Source: Archangium gephyra (GTDB lineage Bacteria > Myxococcota > Myxococcia > Myxococcales > Myxococcaceae). From it: a stretch of 5,682 nt of DNA. Shown one piece after another: positions 1-5,682 of the stretch (positions are counted from its first letter, which is position 1; each line of letters begins with the position of its first letter). The stretch is from NCBI GenBank assembly GCA_003243425.1, contig QFQP01000081.1, positions 1-5,682 of the forward strand, in the 5' to 3' direction. A program made the position numbers and the translations under genes. The notes beneath the pieces are model-generated. The model was not told the DNA's origin, ran no database searches, and was given only the letters and a program-made list of their open reading frames with translations.

Positions 1-1
1 C

Positions 2-1006
2 ATCGGTTGCGGTTCGACCGGCGGCACGTGTTCGCCGACGAGCTGCACTGGCTGCTGCGACGCCTCGGGCTCCTGCGTGGCGGGCACCAACAACGCGCAG
101 TGTGGCTCGACGGGCAACGCGTGCATGGCGTGTGTGGCGGGTCAGGTCTGTGAATTCGGCCTCTGTCGCGTGCAGGGCAATTCCGGTGGCGGCACGGCGA
201 CGGGCGGCGGCGCCGGGACGGGTGGTGGCTCTGCGACCGGCGGTGGCTCTGCGACCGGCGGTGGCTCTGCGACCGGCGGTGGCTCTGCGACCGGAGGAGG
301 GACCGGCACGGGCGGTGGCGCTGCGACCGGCGGTGGGAGCGCGACGGGCGGTGGCAGCGCGACCGGCGGCGGCTCGGGCACCGGGGGCGGCAGTGGCCCC
401 GTGATCCTCGATGCTGGCACCACGTTGTCCGACGGCGGCATGTTCAGCCCGCCCACGGTGAACATCACCTTCGCCGCCAACTGCGGCACCGTGAACCTCT
501 GCACCGGCAACGAAGCGGGTGACTGGTACTACTCGAGCGGTTGCATCGATGACGCGGCCTTCGCGCGGGTGACGAGCGCCGCATCTCAGGTGGGCTGCTC
601 GTCGACGCTCAGCAACAAGCGCGGCTACCTCGCGGGCGCGTTGTCGCTGTCGGGTGGCGGCACCGACGTGACGCGCAACGTGCTGGGCCGCGTCGATTTC
701 CACGCGTCGCTCACCGGCCAGGTGTGCCAGTTCGGTTGTTCGCAGCTGTCGCAGGGCTTCGCGCAGTTCGGCGCGTCGGGCACGTGCACCCCGGGCACCG
801 GCACCTGTGAGTGCGACATCAGCATCAGCCTCAACCAGGTCGGCTCCGAGCCGTACACGTACAGCAACGGCGTGCTGACCACGACGCAGACCCGCGACGT
901 CTTCGAGAGCTGCATCACCGAGCCGTCGCTGCGTTACCGCGACGTGGGCGACGGCGGCACCATCGGCGTGTTCGGCCTCACGCGCGTCGGGAGCGTGGCT
1001 CCGTGA
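2..1006 (+). CDS. Cys-rich secreted protein with Gly-Ser-Ala-Thr linker (5'-truncated)
   Basis: The reading frame is open to the left edge, so the true start and any signal peptide lie outside the window; the GTG at 77 is internal to a Cys-rich module and is not a convincing start. The visible 334 residues fall into three parts. Residues 1-56 are Cys-rich (Cys 3, 10, 15, 18, 19, 25, 34, 41, 44, 50, 55), with a Cys-Gly-Ser-Thr-Gly-x-x-Cys motif recurring exactly 31 residues apart. Residues about 62-132 are a flexible linker of GGGSATG-type repeats. Residues about 133-334 form a domain with ten Cys (161, 167, 181, 199, 242, 246, 262, 269, 271, 304) and many short beta-prone stretches, ending in a GVFGLTRVG motif. 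Many cysteines, an even number in the last domain, suggest disulfides and export. The overall plan resembles myxobacterial secreted or surface proteins as I recall them; I recognise no catalytic motif and assign no function. The stop codon TGA overlaps the ATG of the next gene, suggesting coupled translation. Confidence 0.85.
   Translation: MGCGSTGGTCSPTSCTGCCDASGSCVAGTNNAQCGSTGNACMACVAGQVCEFGLCRVQGNSGGGTATGGGAGTGGGSATGGGSATGGGSATGGGSATGGGTGTGGGAATGGGSATGGGSATGGGSGTGGGSGPVILDAGTTLSDGGMFSPPTVNITFAANCGTVNLCTGNEAGDWYYSSGCIDDAAFARVTSAASQVGCSSTLSNKRGYLAGALSLSGGGTDVTRNVLGRVDFHASLTGQVCQFGCSQLSQGFAQFGASGTCTPGTGTCECDISISLNQVGSEPYTYSNGVLTTTQTRDVFESCITEPSLRYRDVGDGGTIGVFGLTRVGSVAP
185..397 (+). repeat. 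Degenerate Gly-rich linker repeat, with 18-bp tandem core at 224-295
   Basis: This stretch encodes a run of GGG followed by S/T/A/G-A/G-T-G units. Inside it, positions 224-241, 242-259 and 260-277 are three perfect copies of an 18-bp unit encoding Gly-Gly-Ser-Ala-Thr-Gly, and 278-295 is a fourth copy differing only at its last base. Flanking copies encode similar peptides with different synonymous codons, so the core looks like a recent expansion inside an older repeat. Because the unit is a multiple of three, copy-number changes keep the frame. The likely role is a flexible spacer between the Cys-rich modules and the C-terminal domain. Confidence 0.95.
989..993 (+). promoter_or_regulatory. 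Possible ribosome binding site for the envelope protein
   Basis: GGGAG lies inside the end of the upstream gene. It is 12 bases before the ATG at 1006 and 9 bases before an in-frame GTG at 1003, so the spacing slightly favours GTG; the ATG is still the more usual codon. The two choices differ by one residue and both leave the signal peptide intact. Coupling to translation of the upstream gene may matter more than this site. Confidence 0.4.
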
Positions 1007-2616
1007 TGGTCTCTGCCTTCGTCGTCATCGCGCTGCTGCACGCCGCCAACGAATGCGACACCCCGCGCGTCCGCGACACGACTGCGCTGGCGGCGGCCAT
1101 CGCCCAGGACAAGGTGATGGGGCAGACCTTCTTGAAGGCCGCGGGGGCGTGCGCGACGCCGGGTGAGGCGTGCACGGCCGCGCGGTTGGAGTGCGGCGCG
1201 ATTCTCACGTCGACCGCGCAGAAGCAGGTGGGCTTCGACGAGGGCGTGTGGCTGCGCGACATGCTGCTGCCGTACATGGGCGCGCACTACCCGATGACGC
1301 GCACGTTCGGCGCCGCGCAGGTCGCCAACGACGGCTCGTGCAACGTGGAGGTCGCGGTGTTGGCCGCCGCCGCCGAGCGCCGCTCGCAGCAGGCGATTCG
1401 TCGCGACGGCCTGCTTCAGGAGTACGCGCTGTACGCGAAGTGGGTGCAGGGGCAGCAGCAGCAGTGCAAGGACAAGCTGGGCCTGGTCGCCGTGCAGGCC
1501 GAGACCGCGCGCCTCGAAGCTGAGCGTGCCGCCGCGGCGACCGCTGCTGCTTCTGCGGCCGTCGCTGCTGCTGCCGCCGCCAAAGCCGCCGAAGAGAAGA
1601 AGGCACGAGACGCTGCCGACGCCGCTGCCGCGGAAGCGAAGCGCCGCGAAGACGCCGAGAAGGCCGCGCAGCAGCAGGCTGCGTTGCAGGAAGAGCAGCG
1701 CCGCAAGGACATCGCCGAGGCCGAGAAGCGTCAGCAGGAAGAGAAGGACGCGCTCGAGAAGAAGCACCGCGAGGAGGAAGAAGCGAACAAGGTCGGTGCG
1801 CGTGATTCGAAGACGGCGCAGCTGCGCGCCGAGAAGAAGAAGCTCGTCGCTGACGCCGAAGCGCAGCTCGAGAAGGCGCGCACCGAAGAGGCGTTGAAGC
1901 GTCAGGCCGCGGTGGACGCGGTGTCGTCGAGCCCCGCGATTGCTTCTGCGGCCGTCGCTGAAGCGGCCGACGCCGAGAAGGCCCGCATCGCCGCCGAGAA
2001 GAACCTGGTGGCCGCGAAGGAAAAGGCCGACGCCATCGAGATCGATGCGTCTCATGAGCGCGGCGTGGCGAGCCTGTTCATCAACGGTGGCTTCGGCGCC
2101 GTCGACGGTGGCTCGGGCATGGGGGCGGGGCTGTTGCTCGGCGGCCACTTCGGGCTGTGGGGCACCGCGCCGTCCGACGGCATGGCCTCGGGCGTCGAGT
2201 TCCGCTTCTGGGCCCGCTACCTCGGGCAGATCACCACGCCCGCTTCCAACGACCAGACGCACACCAGCATCGACCTGCTGCTGAGCGGCCGGTACTACTT
2301 CGGTCACCTCGCGCTGGGCCTGGCCGGTGAGATGCGCTTCCTCCAGCCGGCGTTCAGCACGCTGCGCTTTGGCGTGGGCCCGTCGCTGGCGGCCGCCTTC
2401 GTCGACAACGGTGACGCGCGCGTGGTGCTGGCGGTGAACTACCTGCCGCTCGGCAATCAGCTCGACGCGGTCCGAATCCTTGGTGACTTCGAGGTCGGCT
2501 ACAAATTGTTCAGCCTCCACATCCTCGGTGGCTCGATGTCGCGGCAGCTCGCCGACGGAACCACGCAGATCGGCTGGCAGCTCGGCGGGTACGTCGGTCT
2601 CCGTTACTCCTGGTGA
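1006..2616 (+). CDS. Predicted envelope protein: Cys domain, long charged helix, C-terminal beta-barrel
   Basis: The 536-residue product is not one I recognise as a named family. Start ATG 1006 overlaps the upstream TGA by one base and gives a signal-peptide-like N-terminus (VVIALLHAA, likely cleavage near residues 14-15); the frame extends further upstream but that part is antisense-quality Arg/His-rich translation. The n-region lacks a positive charge, which is unusual. Residues 15-158 carry six cysteines (17, 49, 56, 63, 112, 154), with none later. Residues about 160-350 are rich in Ala, Glu, Lys, Arg and Gln, predicted as a long helix, coiled coil or TolA-domain-II-like rod, broken near Ser307-Pro310. 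Residues about 352-536 alternate hydrophobic and polar residues with Gly and aromatics in perhaps 8-10 strands and end in GLRYSW, consistent with an outer-membrane beta-barrel with a terminal aromatic. I infer a protein anchored in the outer membrane with a helical extension into the periplasm or outward. The barrel topology is read by eye. A 20-bp direct repeat lies within the helical part. Confidence 0.88.
   Translation: MVSAFVVIALLHAANECDTPRVRDTTALAAAIAQDKVMGQTFLKAAGACATPGEACTAARLECGAILTSTAQKQVGFDEGVWLRDMLLPYMGAHYPMTRTFGAAQVANDGSCNVEVAVLAAAAERRSQQAIRRDGLLQEYALYAKWVQGQQQQCKDKLGLVAVQAETARLEAERAAAATAAASAAVAAAAAAKAAEEKKARDAADAAAAEAKRREDAEKAAQQQAALQEEQRRKDIAEAEKRQQEEKDALEKKHREEEEANKVGARDSKTAQLRAEKKKLVADAEAQLEKARTEEALKRQAAVDAVSSSPAIASAAVAEAADAEKARIAAEKNLVAAKEKADAIEIDASHERGVASLFINGGFGAVDGGSGMGAGLLLGGHFGLWGTAPSDGMASGVEFRFWARYLGQITTPASNDQTHTSIDLLLSGRYYFGHLALGLAGEMRFLQPAFSTLRFGVGPSLAAAFVDNGDARVVLAVNYLPLGNQLDAVRILGDFEVGYKLFSLHILGGSMSRQLADGTTQIGWQLGGYVGLRYSW
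1548..1567 (+). repeat. 20-bp direct repeat, copy 1
   Basis: This is identical to positions 1941-1960. It encodes residues 182-187 (ASAAVA) near the start of the charged helical region. The two copies are in the same reading frame. Confidence 0.9.
1941..1960 (+). repeat. 20-bp direct repeat, copy 2
   Basis: This is identical to positions 1548-1567, 393 bp (131 codons) downstream, and encodes residues 313-318 (ASAAVA) just after the Ser-Pro break in the helical region. Recombination between the copies would remove or duplicate most of the helix without a frameshift. Confidence 0.9.
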
Positions 2617-2625
2617 CACATTTGC

Positions 2626-2667
2626 CCATGGCTCGGAGAACAGGGTAGGGCCCGCTCCCAGCCATGG
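2626..2667 (+). promoter_or_regulatory. Inverted repeat covering the ygiQ start codon
   Basis: Positions 2626-2638 can pair with 2655-2667: eight consecutive pairs, one C-C mismatch, then four more pairs, around a 16-base loop. The 3' arm contains the ygiQ ATG (2664-2666). The only purine-rich candidates for a ribosome binding site, AGGG at 2642-2645 and 2647-2650, lie in the loop. The stem is GC-rich but has no following T run, so it does not look like an intrinsic terminator. A role in limiting ygiQ translation is possible. Part of the match comes from CCATGG being its own reverse complement, which raises the odds of chance. Confidence 0.45.
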
Positions 2668-4592
2668 CGTCCGTCGTGCCGCAGAAGAAGTTTGCCCACC
2701 CGTTTCTCCCCGTCACCCGTGCTGATCTCGACGCGCGCGGGTGGGACCAGTGCGACATCGTCATCATCAGCGGTGACGCGTACGTCGATCACCCGGCGTT
2801 CGGGCCTCCGCTGATCGCGCGCTTCCTCGAAGGGCGTGGCTTCAAGGTCGGCATCATTCCGCAGCCAGACTGGCAGTCGGCAGAGGCGTTCAAGGCGTTG
2901 GGCAAGCCGCGGCTCTTCTTCGGCGTGGCCGCCGGCAACATGGACTCGATGCTGAATCGGCTGACGGCGCAGAAGAAGAACCGCAGTGAAGATCAGTATT
3001 CGCCCGGTGGCCGCACCGGCTGCCGGCCCGATCGCGCCACCATCGTCTACGCGTCGCGCTGCCGTGAGGCCTACCCCGACGTGCCGATCGTGCTCGGCGG
3101 CATCGAAGCGTCGCTGCGCCGAATCGCGCACTACGACTACTGGAGCGACAAGGTTCGTCGTTCGATCCTGCTCGACTCGAAGGCGGATCTGCTCGTGTTC
3201 GGCATGGGCGAGCGGCCCATCTGGGAGATCGCGGATCGGCTGAATCGCGGTGAGAAGGTCGGTCAGCTGCGCGACATTCGCGGCACCGCCTACCTCATCA
3301 ACAACGAAGAGACGAAGAAGCACGAAGCTGATCCCGCGGTGAAGGCGAGCGATCAGAAGACGGTGGTGTTGCCGAGCTTCGAAGAGGTGTCGACCAACCT
3401 CGAGAAGTTCGCGCTGATGACCCGCGCGTTTCAGATGGAGACCAACCCCGGCAACGCGCGCGCGATCGTGCAGCGGCATGGTGATCGAGGCGTCTTCTTC
3501 AACCCGCCCGCGATGCCGCTGGGAGACGGGAAGGGCGACGAGAGCCAGGGTCTCGCCAACGTCGCGATGGACGAGTTGTACGACCTCACGTTCAACCGCG
3601 CGCCGCACCCGATGTACCGCGGCGAAGGCATTCCCGCGTTCGAGACGGTGAAGCACTCGGTGGTGTTGATGCGCGGCTGCTTCGGCGGCTGCACGTTCTG
3701 TTCGATCACCGAACACGAAGGCCGCGTGATTCAGAACCGCTCGAAAGACAGCGTGCTCAAGGAACTCCGTGAGCTGCGCCGCATGGGCGATTTCCGCGGC
3801 ACGGTGACTGACCTCGGCGGGCCCACCGCCAACATGTACGCGCTCAAGTGCAAGTCACCGGAGATCGAGAGCAAGTGCCGCAAGCTCTCGTGCGTGCACC
3901 CGGGCGTCTGCGAGAACCTGAACACCGATCACGGGCCGCTCATCGACCTGATGCGTGAGGCGCGCAAAGAAGAAGGCATCAAACACATCTTCATCGCCTC
4001 GGGCGTTCGCTACGACCTCGCCGAGTTGTCACCCGAGTACGTGAAGGAGCTCGCCACGTTCCACACCGGCGGGCAGCTGTCGGTGGCGCCGGAACACGTG
4101 AGCCCGCGCGTGCTCGAGAAGATGAAGAAGCCGGGCATCGAGGCCTACGAGCGGTTTCAGTCGATGTTCGCGTGTGAATCGAAGAACGCCGGCAAAGAGC
4201 AGTACGACATTCCGTATTTCATCTCGGGGCACCCGGGCTCGACGCTCGACGACATGATCGACCTGGCGATGTGGCTCAAGCAGTCGGGTCGCCGGCCGCG
4301 TCAGGTGCAGGACTTCATTCCCACGCCGATGTCGGTGGCCGCGTGCATGTACTTCACCGGCATCGACCCGCTGAAGATGGAGCCGGTGTTCGTCGCCAAG
4401 GGTCTCAAGGAGAAGCGGCTGCAGAAGGCGCTGATTCTCTATTGGAACCCGGAGCACTGGGACGACGTGCGTGAAGCGCTGACCGACGCGGGGCGGACGG
4501 ACCTCATCGGTCGTGGGCCGAACGCGCTGGTGCCGCCGCAGACCGCTGCCGAACGGAGCCGTTCACAGCAGCGTCAGCAGCGCCGTCACTGA
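2664..4592 (+). CDS. ygiQ: YgiQ-family radical SAM protein
   Basis: The 642-residue product aligns from memory along nearly its whole length with E. coli YgiQ, including FLPxxR near residue 14, GWDxCDI (26-32), GDAYVDHPxFG (37-47), the GIEASLRR-HYDYWSD block (146-162) and ETNPGNARA (259-267). The order is an N-terminal YgiQ/radical-SAM-associated domain (about 10-325), the radical SAM core (about 330-540) with Cys339-x3-Cys343-x2-Cys346 for the SAM-binding [4Fe-4S] cluster, and a C-terminal DUF3362-type region (about 545-635). Four further cysteines (396, 405, 410, 416) match ones I recall in E. coli YgiQ. The family is taken to act in the cytoplasm by radical chemistry; its substrate is not known to me. 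E. coli YgiQ is longer, about 740 residues, mostly through an insertion before the core and a longer tail. ATG 2664 is the only usable start: an in-frame TAG lies at 2646-2648. The ribosome binding site is weak (AGGG 13 bases upstream). The tail is Gln/Arg-rich. The family call is firm; the biochemical role is open. Confidence 0.97.
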   Translation: MASVVPQKKFAHPFLPVTRADLDARGWDQCDIVIISGDAYVDHPAFGPPLIARFLEGRGFKVGIIPQPDWQSAEAFKALGKPRLFFGVAAGNMDSMLNRLTAQKKNRSEDQYSPGGRTGCRPDRATIVYASRCREAYPDVPIVLGGIEASLRRIAHYDYWSDKVRRSILLDSKADLLVFGMGERPIWEIADRLNRGEKVGQLRDIRGTAYLINNEETKKHEADPAVKASDQKTVVLPSFEEVSTNLEKFALMTRAFQMETNPGNARAIVQRHGDRGVFFNPPAMPLGDGKGDESQGLANVAMDELYDLTFNRAPHPMYRGEGIPAFETVKHSVVLMRGCFGGCTFCSITEHEGRVIQNRSKDSVLKELRELRRMGDFRGTVTDLGGPTANMYALKCKSPEIESKCRKLSCVHPGVCENLNTDHGPLIDLMREARKEEGIKHIFIASGVRYDLAELSPEYVKELATFHTGGQLSVAPEHVSPRVLEKMKKPGIEAYERFQSMFACESKNAGKEQYDIPYFISGHPGSTLDDMIDLAMWLKQSGRRPRQVQDFIPTPMSVAACMYFTGIDPLKMEPVFVAKGLKEKRLQKALILYWNPEHWDDVREALTDAGRTDLIGRGPNALVPPQTAAERSRSQQRQQRRH

Positions 4593-4593
4593 G

Positions 4594-5664
4594 TTACGGG
4601 GTCTCGATGTCGGTGGGCGCGAACGTTGTCCAGTAGGTGCCACCGTCATCTTTGTTCTCTTGCACAAACGTCATCCCGTCCGCCGTGTCGATGGCGTCGA
4701 TGAACGACTGCGGTGGCAACCCACTTGATACGACCTGCTGCACATCGCCAGCCAAGTTCACGACGACTGCACCACGCTCTCCCGAGTGGGCGGAATGAGG
4801 TCCCAGTACACCAACCAGAATCGTCGCTCGGCCGTCCCGTGTCGATGTCGTGTGAGATAGCGAATGAAGCCATCCGTCAACTGGGCTGGGCGTCGTTCCA
4901 CCATCGAGGCCGACATTGAACCAAGCTGGGCTACCCGACGGAACGCGTACGAGAAGAAGCGACTCTGACAAGAATACGCCGCTGGCCGCTCCCGCGATTG
5001 TGGCGCTTTCTACGAGTTCCGGGGTCTGACCCGCTACGTCGTAGAATCGAACAGAACCTGCATCAGATTGCCCTATCACTGCGACAGTGTCGGTGGCGCC
5101 GCTGAGCACGACTTCTCCGCCCAATACCGAGATACAGCGTGATGTTCTTGCACCATCGAGCGAGCGAATGAGCCGGCCAGGATATCTACATATCTCTGGT
5201 TTAGGGAATTCGGTTGTGACTCTGGGAGCGAGTCCGTCGACGATGGTAGTGCTTCCTGTCTGCTGAAGCGGAATACGTCCTAAATCATGTCCAGAGTCGT
5301 CGAACATCGCCAGAACGGGCGTCTGGTCGGTCCAAGGAGCTCCGTGAGTCGTTGCAATCAATATGCGCGAGCCGACTGCGAAGAAGGGCTGCGAATGCCG
5401 ATTGGCTTCGACCGTGTGGAAGACGTTCCACGGCCCGCCGAGGGGACCACATGAGAGTGTCAGACGCGTGCGTTCGAGCGCGGAAATGCAAATTTTCGGC
5501 TGCTCATTCTCGCCCTTTGCCACGCGCCAGTACACATGGCCTCCCACACGCGGGGGAGCGGGTTTTTGCACACACGCGGCGAGCAATACCGCACCTAGGA
5601 GCTTAGCACTACTGCGTGAGAGGACCCGCGAGCGTGATCGGTCGCGGCGAGAGCGAGGCGGCAA
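4594..5664 (-). CDS. Predicted lipoprotein of unknown function
   Basis: The 356-residue product has an Arg-rich n-region, a hydrophobic segment and a lipobox LAAC with the lipidated Cys at residue 31, so it should be exported and anchored to a membrane; residue +2 is Val, not Asp, which by the E. coli rule favours the outer membrane. The chosen start is TTG at 5664, with GGAG five bases upstream (5670-5673). The frame stays open to the window's right edge, so an upstream start outside the window is possible. There is no ATG or GTG between TTG 5664 and the lipobox. The mature part has four Cys (59, 72, 159, 177), perhaps two disulfides, and repeated beta-strand-turn stretches (for example around 95-122, 180-210, 232-258, 278-308) with Gly-Asp turns, compatible with a beta-propeller; that is inference by eye. 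Codons such as ATA, TGT and AGA around residues 158-160 and about 59% GC set it apart from neighbours. It is convergent with ygiQ. Confidence 0.82.
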   Translation of the reverse strand: MPPRSRRDRSRSRVLSRSSAKLLGAVLLAACVQKPAPPRVGGHVYWRVAKGENEQPKICISALERTRLTLSCGPLGGPWNVFHTVEANRHSQPFFAVGSRILIATTHGAPWTDQTPVLAMFDDSGHDLGRIPLQQTGSTTIVDGLAPRVTTEFPKPEICRYPGRLIRSLDGARTSRCISVLGGEVVLSGATDTVAVIGQSDAGSVRFYDVAGQTPELVESATIAGAASGVFLSESLLLVRVPSGSPAWFNVGLDGGTTPSPVDGWLHSLSHTTSTRDGRATILVGVLGPHSAHSGERGAVVVNLAGDVQQVVSSGLPPQSFIDAIDTADGMTFVQENKDDGGTYWTTFAPTDIETP

Positions 5665-5669
5665 ATCGG

Positions 5670-5673
5670 CTCC
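5670..5673 (-). promoter_or_regulatory. Ribosome binding site supporting a TTG start
   Basis: On the minus strand GGAG is followed by five bases and then TTG at 5664. This good spacing is the main reason for accepting the TTG as the start of the lipoprotein gene, since no ATG or GTG is available in frame inside the window. Confidence 0.55.
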
Positions 5674-5682
5674 GTGCGCTCC

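Noticed and set aside
185..397. CRISPR-like array
   Set aside because: The units are contiguous 18-bp in-frame coding repeats without unique spacers.
142..510. Pro-rich minus-strand frame with PPPVAEPPP repeats
   Set aside because: This is the reverse reading of the Gly-Ser-Ala-Thr linker repeat. The flanking plus-strand sequence has well-spaced Cys modules, so the plus strand is the coding one.
811..1005. Extended N-terminus for the envelope protein starting at 811
   Set aside because: The extra residues overlap the upstream gene in another frame and are Arg/His/Gln-rich shadow translation. Starting at 1006 exposes a signal peptide at the N-terminus.
1048..1056. Lipobox at Cys17 of the envelope protein
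   Set aside because: The residues before the Cys are AANE, which do not fit the lipobox consensus; ordinary signal cleavage is more likely.
934..2619. 561-codon open frame on the minus strand
   Set aside because: It lies opposite the envelope gene, has Arg/Leu/Gly/Val-heavy low-information sequence and no recognisable domain. High-GC coding sequence often leaves a long open antisense frame. The plus-strand frame has a signal peptide and clear domain order.
2604..3716. 370-codon open frame on the minus strand
   Set aside because: It is antisense to ygiQ, whose identity is firm. The translation is Arg/His/Val-rich and unlike a folded family.
4551..4564. Small hairpin near the ygiQ stop as an intrinsic terminator
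   Set aside because: Five to six pairs with a very short loop, inside coding sequence, with no T run on either side.
5352..5606. 84-codon plus-strand frame opposite the lipoprotein
   Set aside because: Arg/Ala/His-rich with no motif, and the opposite strand has a lipobox, a ribosome binding site and a full-length frame.

Overview
The window looks like a piece of a myxobacterial (Myxococcota) chromosome. Most of it is GC-rich, with mid-to-upper 60s % GC in the lines I counted by hand. The first gene encodes a Cys-rich secreted protein with a long Gly-Gly-Gly-Ser-Ala-Thr linker, a style I associate with myxobacterial exported proteins. The phylum call is inference from composition and protein style, not from a marker gene.

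Layout. (1) Positions 2-1006, plus strand: the 3' part of a gene that enters from the left edge. It encodes Cys-rich modules, a low-complexity Gly/Ser/Ala/Thr linker containing an 18-bp tandem repeat, and a C-terminal domain with ten cysteines; function unknown. (2) Positions 1006-2616, plus strand: a 536-residue predicted envelope protein whose ATG shares one base with the preceding TGA. It has a signal peptide, a Cys-containing N-terminal domain, a charged Ala/Glu/Lys/Arg helical region of about 185 residues, and a C-terminal segment that reads like an outer-membrane beta-barrel ending in Trp. (3) Positions 2617-2663: a 47-bp gap with an imperfect inverted repeat whose 3' arm contains the next start codon. 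(4) Positions 2664-4592, plus strand: a complete YgiQ-family radical SAM protein, the only gene here assignable to a named family. (5) Positions 4594-5664, minus strand: a predicted lipoprotein of unknown function, convergent with ygiQ, with one base between the two stop codons. Its composition (about 59% GC by hand count) and codons differ from its neighbours.

The first two genes are probably co-translated and both products are probably exported, so they may act together at the cell surface or in the periplasm; this is inference. ygiQ follows closely enough to share their transcript but has no evident functional link to them. The minus-strand lipoprotein is a separate unit. I see no tRNA, rRNA, insertion sequence, CRISPR array, phage gene or recognisable defence system. 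The most unusual object is the predicted helix-plus-barrel envelope protein, which resembles in outline the known outer-membrane tether proteins but has a different N-terminal domain.
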